This document shows positions 53,193 to 62,902 of a stretch of 64,000 nt of DNA, in pieces. The position numbers and the translations under genes are program-made. Numbering within the stretch: position 1 is the stretch's first letter; each line of letters begins with the position of its first letter. The DNA lies in assembly GCF_050589605.1 (NCBI RefSeq), contig NZ_JBNGOO010000018.1; one strand, written 5' to 3'. The notes beneath the pieces are model-generated. The model had not been told where the DNA came from. It made no database searches and saw nothing but the letters and a program-made list of their open reading frames with translations. Source of the DNA: Granulosicoccus sp947495035. GTDB lineage: Bacteria; Pseudomonadota; Gammaproteobacteria; Granulosicoccales; Granulosicoccaceae.

Positions 53193-53716
53193 CGTTGTCC
53201 TTGGTCCGGGTTATCCATGACTCGTCAACATCTCATTGCTACTGGACCCATTAGCGCGGGTCACTGTGGGGAAACGCGTTCGGTCGCCAATACCGATCGT
53301 ATTTCACCCCCTGGCGGAATTCGCTGTATATACAGGTTCTGTCGCCATGCGCTGACATCTCATGCAACTGTCCGGACTGGTGGTGTGGTACTGCCTGCCC
53401 ACTCTAGCAAATCAATGCTGTTCGCGACGAACTCATTGGGGGCGCTGGTACTTCCGGTTAGCATTCACTGTGAACGGTGTCGATGAAATTGATACCTTCA
53501 GTGTGTAATGCACTGCATTTCTCAGTATTTGTGACGAGTGATCCGGCAGCGACAGCGTCATGATTGGCTTTGCACACTGTCGACTTGATTAATTGCCCGC
53601 CATGGCGGAATATGATGAAAAATCAGTTCACGTATCCATCCGACCACCGGCGGTATGGCAGGGTCGGTTATTGCGCTTCAGTTTTACGGAGAACGAGTGT
53701 CTGTTGAAACGATGAC
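53193..53716. other. Divergent control region of the ABC locus
   Basis: About 520 bp between the binding-protein gene and the ATPase gene. It must hold the promoters for both directions. The AT-rich patch at 53480-53640 is the most promoter-like. No local regulator gene and no clear operator dyad were found. Confidence 0.5.
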
Positions 53717-55222
53717 ATGACTACGCCTGTCTTTTCCCTGTTGAATATCGACAAGCGTTTTCCCGGGGTGCATGCGCTGAACAAGGTCAGCATGGATTGC
53801 CATGCCGGGCAGGTGCATGCGCTTGCCGGTGAGAACGGGGCCGGCAAGTCCACCTTGATGAAGGTGCTCTCTGGGGCTTATCAGCCAGACTCGGGCAGCA
53901 TTGAAGTCAATGGCAAGGTGCGCAGATTCGGTCATCCGCTGGATGCCTTGCAGGCGGGTATCAGCGTCATTCATCAGGAGTTTGCACTGCTGCCCGAGCG
54001 TACGGTTGCGCAGAATATCTTCATGGGCCGCGAGCTGTCGCGAGGCGGTTTTCTGCAAGAGCGGCAGATGCAACGGGAAACCGAAGAAGTGCTGCAATTC
54101 TTCGGTGAAGAACATCGCATTCGGCCAGACACGCTGGTGCGGGATCTGGATGTGGCCGAGCAGCAGATGGTGGAGATTGCCAAGGCCATTGCACTCGATG
54201 CGAAAGTACTGGTCATGGACGAACCGACGGCGGCATTGAACGAGCGCGAGTGCGAGGTCTTGTTCGCTCTGATTGACAAGCTGCGTCGGCAGAATCACAG
54301 CATTGTCTATATCACCCATCGCATGCGCGAGATTGCGCGACTGGCCGATCGAGTGACGGTACTCAAGGATGGGGTGGTCACCGCCAACTTTGATCAGGTG
54401 CCAGAGCAGTCCGCCATCATCCATGCCATGGTGGGACGCGAAATTACCGAGTTCTATCCATCGCCGGCGATGGCGGAAGAGGTCGGCGACGTGGTGCTGA
54501 GTGTGGAGTCTGCCGGTAATGCCGCGTTGTCCGATATCGATTTTGAATTGCGTCGAGGGGAGATTGTTGGTGTGGCGGGTGTGCAGGGCGCGGGCAGAAC
54601 GTCTCTGGCAAGAGCATTGTTCGGTGATGCGCCGTTTACTCATGGCAGCTATCGCATCAACGGGGAGTTGGTTGATTGTCGGCAGCCCAGAGATGCGATC
54701 AAGGCAGGGGTGTCGATGCTGCCCGCTGACCGCAAGGCCGATGCCTTGTTTCTGATGCAGTCGGTGCGCGATAACGCGATGGTGTCGGCACGTGCCTTCA
54801 GTGGCGCCCTGTCAGCACCATCGGTGACGCAGCATGGCAATCTGGAGAAGCTCGAAGCACTGCTCAATCAGGTGGATGTGCGGGCAGCGAGTCTTGATAC
54901 CGAGGCCGGTGTTCTCTCGGGCGGCAATCAGCAGAAGATCGTGGTGGCTCGCTGGCTGATGCTGGCTGCCGATATACTGATATTCGTGGAGCCTACCCGG
55001 GGGATCGATGTCAATGCCAAGGCCGGCATCTACCAGCTGATGCGGGATCTGGCCAGGGGCGGTGCGGCCATTGTCATGATCTCATCCGACCTGCCTGAGC
55101 TTCTGGGGGTGGCCGATCGCGTCGAGGTGATGAGCAATGGCCGAATCACCGGACAGTTTGCCCAGGGGGCTGATGAAGCGTCGATCATGCGCGCCGCCAC
55201 CACAGCCAGGCACAGCGCATGA
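53717..55222 (+). CDS. Sugar ABC transporter ATPase (RbsA/MglA type)
   Basis: 501 aa with two ABC domains. The first has Walker A GENGAGKSTLMK, a signature degenerate around RDLDVAEQQMVEIAKAI and Walker B VLVMDEPTAALN. The second has the altered P-loop GVQGAGRTSLARAL, an intact signature LSGGNQQKIVVARWL and Walker B LIFVEPTRGID. This asymmetry is standard for carbohydrate-uptake type 2 ATPases. ATG 53717 starts the family. Its stop overlaps the next permease start (ATGA). Confidence 0.92.
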   Translation: MTTPVFSLLNIDKRFPGVHALNKVSMDCHAGQVHALAGENGAGKSTLMKVLSGAYQPDSGSIEVNGKVRRFGHPLDALQAGISVIHQEFALLPERTVAQNIFMGRELSRGGFLQERQMQRETEEVLQFFGEEHRIRPDTLVRDLDVAEQQMVEIAKAIALDAKVLVMDEPTAALNERECEVLFALIDKLRRQNHSIVYITHRMREIARLADRVTVLKDGVVTANFDQVPEQSAIIHAMVGREITEFYPSPAMAEEVGDVVLSVESAGNAALSDIDFELRRGEIVGVAGVQGAGRTSLARALFGDAPFTHGSYRINGELVDCRQPRDAIKAGVSMLPADRKADALFLMQSVRDNAMVSARAFSGALSAPSVTQHGNLEKLEALLNQVDVRAASLDTEAGVLSGGNQQKIVVARWLMLAADILIFVEPTRGIDVNAKAGIYQLMRDLARGGAAIVMISSDLPELLGVADRVEVMSNGRITGQFAQGADEASIMRAATTARHSA

Positions 55223-56208
55223 CGACACGTGATGCTACCGCGCCTGGCAAAGGTTCCGGATTCAGCCTGGCTCGGCATGCGTCCATTGTGTTGCTGGTGC
55301 TGGCGTTCGTGTTGTATGGCGCCATTGCGGTGTTCACGGAGCAGACGGCGTATCTGTCTGTGGATAATCTGCTCAGCATACTGGGGCGCTCCATCGCCCT
55401 GGCGATCACGGCTATCGGACAGACTTTCGTGATTCTGGTGGCCTCCATCGATCTGTCGGTGGCCAATCTGATCTCGGTGTCTGCTGTGCTGGCGTCCTTT
55501 GTCATGTCCGGGGATCCCGGCATGATGGTGCCCGCCATCTTGCTGGTTTTGGCAGTGGGTGCGTTGGTTGGATTGATCAATGGTCTGGTCATTACGCGGC
55601 TGGAAGTGAACCCGCTGATTGCGACACTGGGCATGGCGCTGATACTGCAAGGGCTGCTGTCGGCGGCGTTTACCAACTTTGCCGGGTCAGTGCCCGAGGA
55701 ATTCCAGTTCTTCGCCTATGGGCAGTACCTGGGGGTACCCGTGAGTCTGTGGTTTCTTGGGGTGTTGACCGTGGTTGCCTGGGTCATGCTGCGCTGGACG
55801 CGGATGGGGGCGAACATCTATTCAGTGGGTGGCAATGCCAATGCGGCGAGACTGGCCGGTATTCGAACCGAGCGAGTGATCATCGGTGCGCATATCCTCT
55901 GCAGCCTGTGCGCAACGGTTGCGGGGTTGTATCTGGCGAGTCGCCTGCGTTCCGGTGCCCCCTGGATAGGCCGCGATGGTGTCTATGATCTGGAGTCGAT
56001 TGCCGTGGTGGTCATTGGCGGCACCATTCTGGCCGGCGGGCGTGGTGGCGTCTGGGGGACTCTGGCGGGGGTGATGATCTTCTCTCTGATCGATTCGATC
56101 TTCAACCTGGCGGGGGTGGATGCCTTTGCCAAGCAGATCATTCGCGGCATCATCATTGTGGCAGCGGTGGCCTTCTACGCGATGCGCAGCAAGGAGCTGG
56201 TGGCATGA
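55219..56208 (+). CDS. Sugar ABC transporter permease (RbsC type)
   Basis: 329 aa, about 9-10 transmembrane helices of the BPD_transp_2 family. Family motifs: TFVILVASIDLSVANLISVSAVLAS, MALILQGLLSAAF, GGNANAARLAGIRTERVIIGAHILC and the conserved VVVIGGTILAGGRGGVWGTLAG. Pairs with the next permease and the ATPase. Overlaps both neighbours by 4 nt. Confidence 0.92.
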   Translation: MTTRDATAPGKGSGFSLARHASIVLLVLAFVLYGAIAVFTEQTAYLSVDNLLSILGRSIALAITAIGQTFVILVASIDLSVANLISVSAVLASFVMSGDPGMMVPAILLVLAVGALVGLINGLVITRLEVNPLIATLGMALILQGLLSAAFTNFAGSVPEEFQFFAYGQYLGVPVSLWFLGVLTVVAWVMLRWTRMGANIYSVGGNANAARLAGIRTERVIIGAHILCSLCATVAGLYLASRLRSGAPWIGRDGVYDLESIAVVVIGGTILAGGRGGVWGTLAGVMIFSLIDSIFNLAGVDAFAKQIIRGIIIVAAVAFYAMRSKELVA

Positions 56209-57257
56209 GCGAATCCGGCAAAGCGACTGATGTAAATACTGACGCGACCCCTCAAACGGCGGATGACGTCGGCAGTACAGCTGCTAGCCGGATCATCAAG
56301 GGGCCTGGCCGGTGGCGGCTCGGTATCAATCCGGTGTATCTGGTGCTGTTGATATTGCTGGTGGTCATCGTGCTGCTGTCACCGCACTTCATGCAGCCCA
56401 CCGGTTACATGAATTTTCTCAAGCGCGCCGCCCCGTTGGTGATCCTTGCTGTCGGGCAGCTGTACGTGATCGTCTCTGGCGGGTTCGACCTGTCCGTGGG
56501 GTCCATCATCACGCTGACGGTCATCGGCAGTTCCATTCTGACCAATGGCGACCCGAATGCCAGCTATTGGGTCATTCCCCTGATGCTGGGCATGGGCGTA
56601 CTGGTAGGTATGGTCAATGGCATGGTGGTCTGCTGGCTGAAAGTGCCTTCCATCATTGCCACCCTGGGCATGATGATTACCCTGAACGGTATTGCCTTGA
56701 CCTGGTCCGGTGGCGCTCCCCGGGGATATCTGCCGGATACCTTCCGTTTCTTCGGGCGGGTGTTGATCAAGGATGTGCCTCTGGTGAAGATATTCCCGGT
56801 GGCGCTGATTGTCATGCTGGTGGTGGGTGGGCTGCTCTGGTGGCTGATGCACCGCACCCAATACGGGAAGTTGCTGCATGCCATTGGCGATAACCCGCAG
56901 GCCGCTCGATTATCCGGCGTGGCTGTTCCGAGAATTCGTATTGCTGCGTTTGTGGTATCAGCCGTGACAGCGGTTATCGCCGGTATTCTGCTGGGCGGCT
57001 TTGCCGGTGTGTCGACCGATGTGGGGCTGGGTTACGAGTTGCAGGCCATTACCGCCACGGTGATTGGTGGGGCCCAGCTACTTGGCGGTAGAGGGGCCGT
57101 GGGAGCCACCATAGCCGGAGCGCTGTGCCTGCAGGCCATATTCACGTTGTTGAACCTGCTGGGATTGCCCAAGCCCATCAGGGATGTGGTGCAAGGTCTG
57201 ATATTGATAGCAGCGGTGAGTGTGGCGGTGATTCGGCGGCGGTATTCGAAGGATTAG
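56205..57257 (+). CDS. Sugar ABC transporter permease (RbsC type), second subunit
   Basis: 350 aa. An N-terminal hydrophilic extension of ~40 residues precedes about 9-10 helices. Motifs: LYVIVSGGFDLSVGSIITLTV, GDNPQAARLSGVAVPRIRIAAFV and ATVIGGAQLLGGRGAVGATIAG. Two different permease genes mean the transporter works as a heterodimer. Last gene of the plus-strand unit; the integron integrase gene ends 50 bp further on in the opposite direction. Confidence 0.92.
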   Translation: MSESGKATDVNTDATPQTADDVGSTAASRIIKGPGRWRLGINPVYLVLLILLVVIVLLSPHFMQPTGYMNFLKRAAPLVILAVGQLYVIVSGGFDLSVGSIITLTVIGSSILTNGDPNASYWVIPLMLGMGVLVGMVNGMVVCWLKVPSIIATLGMMITLNGIALTWSGGAPRGYLPDTFRFFGRVLIKDVPLVKIFPVALIVMLVVGGLLWWLMHRTQYGKLLHAIGDNPQAARLSGVAVPRIRIAAFVVSAVTAVIAGILLGGFAGVSTDVGLGYELQAITATVIGGAQLLGGRGAVGATIAGALCLQAIFTLLNLLGLPKPIRDVVQGLILIAAVSVAVIRRRYSKD

Positions 57258-57307
57258 TCGTGGTTTGGTGTGCTGGGGCTGCGTGATGGTGATGAGCTTC
57301 GGCGGGG

Positions 57308-58711
57308 TCAGAGGTCCAGTGGACTGGATACACTGATGCCGGGGCGGTTGAGTACGTGTGTGTAGATCATGGTAGTGGAGATATCGGCGTGGCCCAGCAA
57401 CTCCTGTACCGTGCGTATATCATGATTGCTTTCCAGCAGATGGGTGGCAAAGCTGTGCCTGAAGGTGTGGCAACCGATTCGCTTTCTGATGCCCGAGCGT
57501 TCCGCTGCCTGTTTCACCGCTCTTTGCAGTCCACTTTCGTGCATATGATGTCGGCGAATGACGCCAGAGCGCGGATCGACGGAAAGCCTGCCAGATGGAT
57601 ACAGGAACTGCCAGCGCAATTCCCTGGTGGCCTTGGGGTACTTCCGGGCTAGCGCTTCCGGTATGAGAACTTCTCCATAACCGTCTTCCAGGTCCTGTTG
57701 GTGCAGCGTTGTCACTTTTCTGATCTGCTCCTGCAAGCTGACTGACAGGCTTTTCGGAAGTGGAACGAAACGGTCTTTCTTGCCCTTTGACTGGCAGACG
57801 TGAATGCGACCGTATTCAAAATCCACATCCTTGACGCGTAGTGTCAATGCTTCCATGACCCGCATGCCTGTACCGTAGAGCAGGCAGCCGACGTCGTGTT
57901 GCCAGCCTTGCAGTTCTGCCAATAACCCCCTGACTTCGGCGCGAGACATGACCACCGGTACGATCTTCTTGCGCTTGGAGCGAGCAAAGTCTTCCAATTG
58001 CCCCAGTGGAGCCTGAAGTATTCGCTTGTACAGGAATATCAGTGCGTTCAATGCCTGGTTCTGGGTGCTTGCGCTGACGTTGCCAGTGACAACCAGGTCG
58101 TGCAGGTACTTTGCCACGTGATCCGGCCCGGTCTTTTCCGGTGATTCTCCCTTGCAGAACGCGATATACCGGACCACCCATTGCTCATAGGCTTCCTCGG
58201 TTCGATAGGCATAACCGCGTGCGCGAATTTCCGTGACCAGGCGAATGATCAGATTGCGGTGAAGGCTGCGTATTCTGGCGTACTCACCGGTCCCACGTTT
58301 GATCTTCAGATAGATGAGTTCGTCGGGCGATTGCTCGCGGGCAATGGATGCATGATCTGGTGCCATGGAACGGGCAGACGCTTTCCAGCGAGACCAATCT
58401 GCCGCTTCCGACGCTGAGGAATGCAGACAATTGATCAGGAGAATACGCACAGCATCGACCAGTTGCTGATATTGCCAGTCAGTCAGATTATTGTCGCGTC
58501 CCAGGGTGTCGAGTATTTTCTCGGTTTCGTGAGGTTGAAGCTGCCGAGGATCACGCCCGCAAGCGGCTCTGACAAACTGATTGGCACGCGTCAGATAGTA
58601 GGAATGCTGCTTTGACGGAATACCCTCCGCTGTGAGACATTTCTTGTAGGCAATTCGCGTTTGCGTCGCAAGCGAACGCACAGGGCGTGGTTGATCTGGC
58701 ATGACATTCAT
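57308..58711 (-). CDS. intI: Integron integrase with N-terminal extension
   Basis: 467 aa tyrosine recombinase. Catalytic residues: R284 (GTGMRVMEALTLR), H415 and R418 (HTFRHSF), H in ELLGHADIS and Y450 (TMIYTHV). The IntI-specific insert is clear in ELRWQFLYPSGRLSVDPRSGVIRRHHMHESGLQRAV, which separates IntI from XerC/D. Usual IntI proteins are about 320-340 aa; the first ~140 residues here are an extra domain (possibly a second SAM-like DNA-binding domain). IntI is read away from the cassette array, as normal. ATG 58711 is chosen; a TTG 12 nt upstream and an ATG at 58702 are alternatives. Confidence 0.88.
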   Translation of the reverse strand: MNVMPDQPRPVRSLATQTRIAYKKCLTAEGIPSKQHSYYLTRANQFVRAACGRDPRQLQPHETEKILDTLGRDNNLTDWQYQQLVDAVRILLINCLHSSASEAADWSRWKASARSMAPDHASIAREQSPDELIYLKIKRGTGEYARIRSLHRNLIIRLVTEIRARGYAYRTEEAYEQWVVRYIAFCKGESPEKTGPDHVAKYLHDLVVTGNVSASTQNQALNALIFLYKRILQAPLGQLEDFARSKRKKIVPVVMSRAEVRGLLAELQGWQHDVGCLLYGTGMRVMEALTLRVKDVDFEYGRIHVCQSKGKKDRFVPLPKSLSVSLQEQIRKVTTLHQQDLEDGYGEVLIPEALARKYPKATRELRWQFLYPSGRLSVDPRSGVIRRHHMHESGLQRAVKQAAERSGIRKRIGCHTFRHSFATHLLESNHDIRTVQELLGHADISTTMIYTHVLNRPGISVSSPLDL

Positions 58712-59231
58712 CCATGAAGTCAAACGGGATTGGCAGGTTCGGGATCAGGCTAACACTGGATGTTGGAAGGCACAAGACAATGATTTTCCATATCAGACTG
58801 GGCACTATCAGGGCATACAGGAGTGTCGTCTTATGAGAATGGAGGAGAGTGGTTGGTATTGGTTACGATGAGCGATTGAAGGTGGTGCATACTTGAGTCA
58901 GTCTAATAGTTGTTCGGTCCGCAAATTCCGAGTACTGAAAGGTTTCCAGGTTTCGACGAATTAAAGATTAGGTTTGATAAAAGCTAACAATATTCTTAAT
59001 CTTGCTTCGAACAAAGAGCGATGGTTTATGAGTCAATGTGTAATTGGGTCTCACATCGTATAGTGGTCTCGGTAAGAATTAATTGTATATTGCTCCGGAT
59101 TAAAAGCCATGTATCCTTAAGGCTCATGGCATCGAAGATAGATCATGAACTAAAATAGAATAAAACAGAAATGGGCTCGTTACGATAATCTACTTCGCGG
59201 CGAGGTGCCAGTATGCGAGAGTGTATGTGTC
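58712..59231. other. Region expected to hold attI and cassette promoter
   Basis: About 520 bp, AT-rich, no credible gene. In integrons attI lies just upstream of intI, but no perfect GTTRRRY core was found here. GTTACGAT occurs twice (58862 and 59180). CTATCAGGGCATACAG (58805-58820) is a weak LexA-like dyad. Confidence 0.4.
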
Positions 59232-59663
59232 ATGCAGATTGAATGCGAAGATTGCAAAGGTGTTTTTCGTAATAAAAAGACATTTGACAGGCATGCTTGT
59301 ACGCGTATCGTCACTGATGCATCTAGTGATCTGCGTTCTAAGATCGACTCTAAGCGCGAAAAGGAAAAACTGCTTGACACAAGAATCGCTGAGCTACGGA
59401 TGAAAAATGCTCTGCGTAGACGAGGTGAAAAATTAAGTGCAACCGGCGCTTGCAACTACTGCAGTCGAAAGGATGTCATAGTTTGGCAATATAAATCGAC
59501 CAGTGGTTCATTTATCAAACTCTGCCTCAAGTGCCGAGCACAACTACTTCGTCGGGCGTCTACCAATCGAAGCAAGGTAAAAAATCAGAATAGAAAGTCT
59601 GAGGACGCACTAGACAAAGCACAGTTCGGTGGCGGATTTGAAACAAATCGACGTAGACACTGA
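59232..59663 (+). CDS. Small zinc-binding protein of unknown function
   Basis: 143 aa, basic and AT-rich. Two metal sites are visible: a C2H2-like finger CEDCKGVFRNKKTFDRHAC at the start and a four-Cys ribbon CNYCSRKD...CLKC at about residues 75-105. Between them is a charged helix. It may bind nucleic acid or proteins. It is the first gene after the integrase in the cassette direction, so it is a candidate cassette gene, but no attC was recognised after it; the group II intron begins 217 bp further on. Confidence 0.6.
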   Translation: MQIECEDCKGVFRNKKTFDRHACTRIVTDASSDLRSKIDSKREKEKLLDTRIAELRMKNALRRRGEKLSATGACNYCSRKDVIVWQYKSTSGSFIKLCLKCRAQLLRRASTNRSKVKNQNRKSEDALDKAQFGGGFETNRRRH

Positions 59664-59880
59664 TGATATGTCCCGTGTTGTCTTGACTTATTCAAATATC
59701 GCATGCACGGCTAACATTTCAATGCTTAGATAGAAATTGATATTTACTTGCAGGGTTTGGATCTGTTTTAAGAGCTGGTAGCATATTGAGGTTATGTTTA
59801 AGGAACCGACCGAACAAAGCGCTGCAGCCGTCACTTGACAGCATCACGACTTCGCTGCCGCTCCGCCGTGCTGGCCGCAA

Positions 59881-61909
59881 GTGCGGGTTATCGCGGCTGT
59901 TATCGCGCTGGGCAAAGCTCAGCGTATCTTGCGGGGTGAAAGTCCCCGTCGGGTAAGGGTTAGCCGCCCGCCCGTATCGAGTGTTGATCTCATTGAGGAG
60001 TGAAGTAATTCATGAACGAGATATGAGGTAAGCGTACACAGAGTACTCTGTAGGCCGTAGGGGAAATCGCGTTCCCTGAAGTGCTGGTACAGCTTCGAAA
60101 ACGTCCTTCCAGACGCCGAGGGTCTTAACATACACCGAAGGCAACACGAGAGACTTCCGATTTGGCAAGGGGGTCGAAGGTCTGGCGGAGTCCACAGGCC
60201 GTGGCATGCAGAGAGAGATACGTTGGAGAACCCAGGAAGCCCCATGAGTTCCTACACGAAGATGAACATAGAAGCCGCCAGGGCTAGAGAGACGCAAAAG
60301 GATCATTCAATCCTGGAAACGCAGTGCGCTCGGGTGAAAGTGTTCGACAGGGAGAGGTGCAGGCAGGCCATTTATGGCCGCATACAATTGGGGTGTCTTA
60401 TCACGCATAGTACTCTGAGATGGGGAAAGCCCATTACATGGGGAAGGACGTGACGGAAGTACGTAGCTTGCAAAGGAAACACACGCCGGACACAGTCGGG
60501 CTGGAAGAACGTGTGCAAACCTCACTGCAGGGAATAGCCATGCGGGCAGCGTCCTGCAAGGATCATCGATTTCAGAATTTGTATCGGTTACTCAACGAAG
60601 AGCTGTTGCTGGATTGCTGGCGCAAGCTGAATAAGCATGCTGCGAGTGGAGTGGATGAAGTGACGGCACAGGCTTACGAAGAAAACCTGTATGCCAATAT
60701 TGAGAATCTGGTGCGGAGACTGAAATCGAAGTGTTATCGGGCGAAGTTGGTCCGGCGTTGTTATATCCCCAAAGCGAACGGAAAGCTGCGAGCGTTGGGG
60801 ATACCCGCCCTTGAAGACAAGCTGGTGCAGAGAGCCTGCGCCAGAATACTCACGGCGATCTACGAACAGGATTTCCTGAACGTCAGCTATGGGTACCGTC
60901 CGCAACGAAGTGCACGGGATGCACTGGATGATCTGGGCTTCAATCTGCAGTACGGCTCGTTCGGTTATGTGGTGGAGGCCGATATCAAAGGCTACTTCGA
61001 CATGATTGATCACGACTGGCTGCTGCAGATGCTGGAACAGAGAGTCGAGGACAAGGCGTTTACAGGGTTGATTCGCCGCTGGCTCAAGGCAGGCATACTG
61101 GACACCGATGGTGAGATCATTCATCCCGAGTCCGGAAGCCCGCAAGGTGGTAGTGTTTCACCGATACTGGCGAACGTGTATTTACATTATGTGCTTGATC
61201 TGTGGTTTGATCGAGTCGTGAAGCCACGTTGCAAGGGGTACGCATTCATGATCAGGTACGCTGATGATTATGTGTGTGCCTTTCAGTACAAGAGCGATGC
61301 AAAACGGTTTTATCGGGCCATGCCGAAGAGGTTGGAGAAATTCAATCTGGTGGTAGCGCCGGAGAAAACCAAGCTGAGTCGGTTCAGTCGCTTTTCACCC
61401 GGGTTGGTCAACCGGTTCGAGTTTCTGAGTATGGAGTTTTACTGGGACGCGGACTGGTATGGCGAGATACGAGTGAAGAAGCGCACAGCGCCCAAGCGAT
61501 TGCAGGCAGCGAAACGCAAGATGAAGGAATGGGTAAGGAAAAACCGCCATCTGAACGGCAAGCCATTCATTGCTGGATTGAACCGCCGGTTGGTGGGACA
61601 CTATAACTACTTTGGATTGCGCACTAACGGAAAAGCTCTGGAGTCTTTCTACAGATTTACGATCGGTTGTGTCTTCAAATGGCTAAACCGACGCGGTGGG
61701 AAGAAGCGCAGTTTTAACTGGGGCCAGTTCAAGGAGGCGTTGAAGAAGTGGAGTGTCGCCAAACCTAACATCGTGGGAAGACAACGTGAGCATGCAATTC
61801 TTGTGTAATGACAAGCTCGTCGCGAAAGCGAGTACAACCGAGGAACCGGATGCGGGAATACCGCACGTCCGGGACTGTGCGGGGGGCGTCCGGTAACGGG
61901 CGTCCCTAC
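59881..61909 (+). mobile_element. Group II intron
   Basis: About 2.03 kb. The 5' end GTGCGGGTTATCGC fits the GUGYG rule. A domain I hairpin GGGGTGAAAGTCCCC lies at 59933-59947. The 3' part has a domain V-like hairpin at 61842-61876 (ACCGGATGCGGG...CCGCACGTCCGG) and a domain VI-like stem ending CCCTAC near 61909. The reverse-transcriptase gene lies in domain IV, as usual. Exact boundaries are inferred. It stands between integron genes on the cassette strand. Confidence 0.82.
60438..61808 (+). CDS. ltrA: Group II intron reverse transcriptase/maturase
   Basis: 456 aa. RT domains include LVRRCYIPKANGKLRALGIPALEDKLVQRA, EADIKGYFDMIDHDWL, GSPQGGSVSPILANVYLHYVLD and the active site FMIRYADDYVC. A maturase X domain follows (GLNRRLVGHYNYFGLRTN). 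No HNH endonuclease is present after it, as in several bacterial intron classes. It copies the intron RNA and helps splicing. ATG 60438 with GGGGAAAG upstream is preferred; ATG 60420 is in frame. All motifs look intact, so it may be active. Confidence 0.92.
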   Translation: MGKDVTEVRSLQRKHTPDTVGLEERVQTSLQGIAMRAASCKDHRFQNLYRLLNEELLLDCWRKLNKHAASGVDEVTAQAYEENLYANIENLVRRLKSKCYRAKLVRRCYIPKANGKLRALGIPALEDKLVQRACARILTAIYEQDFLNVSYGYRPQRSARDALDDLGFNLQYGSFGYVVEADIKGYFDMIDHDWLLQMLEQRVEDKAFTGLIRRWLKAGILDTDGEIIHPESGSPQGGSVSPILANVYLHYVLDLWFDRVVKPRCKGYAFMIRYADDYVCAFQYKSDAKRFYRAMPKRLEKFNLVVAPEKTKLSRFSRFSPGLVNRFEFLSMEFYWDADWYGEIRVKKRTAPKRLQAAKRKMKEWVRKNRHLNGKPFIAGLNRRLVGHYNYFGLRTNGKALESFYRFTIGCVFKWLNRRGGKKRSFNWGQFKEALKKWSVAKPNIVGRQREHAILV

Positions 61910-62005
61910 CGCGGAGGCGCCAGCCCCCTCCTTCTACGAATGTGGCGTAAAGAATGAAAGTGCATGCTAAACTAAGTACTGTGACAGGTAGCACATTATT
62001 AAAAG

Positions 62006-62902
62006 ATGAGTGACGGATGGCTCGTTCGCGTTTCTAAAAAACTTGAACACCACAGTATAGGTATATCTCAGCACGCCACAAATTTGATGTTGTCAGTCTA
62101 TTTGTTGTGGTCTGGATGGTGGTGGCCAGTACAATATCGGAGCTGGTGTATGCTCCCGGATAAACACTGGAAATTCTGGGCGTCTAGCTGGACACCATGG
62201 ATTGGTTTGGTAACTGTTGTACTGTTTTTTATTGCAGCTCACAGAAGTACAGCAAACCATAGAGCTCTAAGAAAGGAAAATAAAAAATTAAGGGTGGAAT
62301 TAGATGCTGCAGTTTCATCTGGAGATCAATTGGAAGAGGCGCAGCAAGCTATTGGTGAATTAAATAGAGAGCACCATCAAAATTTATATGATGGATCTTC
62401 TGATTTTCTTGCATTGCTGCTAAATGATCGATTTAAATTGGATAACACAGTTCGCGCTTCACTGTATTTGCATGATGGTTCTAGATTCGTACTAGCAGGG
62501 CGGCATACTGCAGACCCAATTCACTGTAAAGTAAATAGGAAATATTTCAAAGATGATCAAGGTGTTATTGGGGTGGCATGGCGCTCGGGGAGGGAGTTCG
62601 TAGAACTTCCAGATACTCCGGGAAAGAAGAACAAATACCTTGAAAGAAAATATAACCTAACTGACAGCATAATAGATAATTTGAGAATGGATTCTTGCGT
62701 CTATTGCGGTTTTGCGGTAGACGACGGAAAAAGCAGGATTGGAGTTATTCTGTTTGAGGCAACCAGAAAAGGAGTTCTGGATGAAATGTATTTATCACAA
62801 ATTTTTGAAGGCCATAAAATATATATTGCTGACTTGCTCAGCAGATTTCGATCAGCATACGAAAGAGTACGTGCAGGTTCGGAGGAGCAGACAAATGAAT
62901 AA
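62006..62902 (+). CDS. Two-TM, coiled-coil, GAF-like protein
   Basis: 298 aa, AT-rich. Two hydrophobic segments (~residues 27-45 and 65-80), a coiled coil of about 40 residues (ALRKENKKLRVELDAAV...) and a C-terminal domain (~125-290) that looks GAF-like (VRASLYLHDGSRFVLAGRHTADPI, GVIGVAWRSGREFVELPD, GVILFEATRKG). GAF domains sense small ligands. Its stop overlaps the Panacea gene by 8 nt (ATGAATAA), so they form a coupled pair within one integron cassette. A membrane-acting effector sensed or triggered through GAF is plausible but not shown. Confidence 0.65.
   Translation: MSDGWLVRVSKKLEHHSIGISQHATNLMLSVYLLWSGWWWPVQYRSWCMLPDKHWKFWASSWTPWIGLVTVVLFFIAAHRSTANHRALRKENKKLRVELDAAVSSGDQLEEAQQAIGELNREHHQNLYDGSSDFLALLLNDRFKLDNTVRASLYLHDGSRFVLAGRHTADPIHCKVNRKYFKDDQGVIGVAWRSGREFVELPDTPGKKNKYLERKYNLTDSIIDNLRMDSCVYCGFAVDDGKSRIGVILFEATRKGVLDEMYLSQIFEGHKIYIADLLSRFRSAYERVRAGSEEQTNE

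Noticed and set aside
58805..58820. LexA box for SOS control of intI
   Set aside because: CTAT-N8-ACAG lacks the essential CTG of one half and lies about 100 nt from the start, too weak to call.
59664..59880. attC site at the 5' junction of the group II intron
   Set aside because: The GC-rich sequence before the intron can form stems, but no RYYYAAC/GTTRRRY pair could be placed across the joined exons.
62739..62894. Longer N terminus for the Panacea protein
   Set aside because: The extra 52 codons overlap the GAF-like gene in another frame; ATG 62895 has GGAGGAG upstream and starts the domain.
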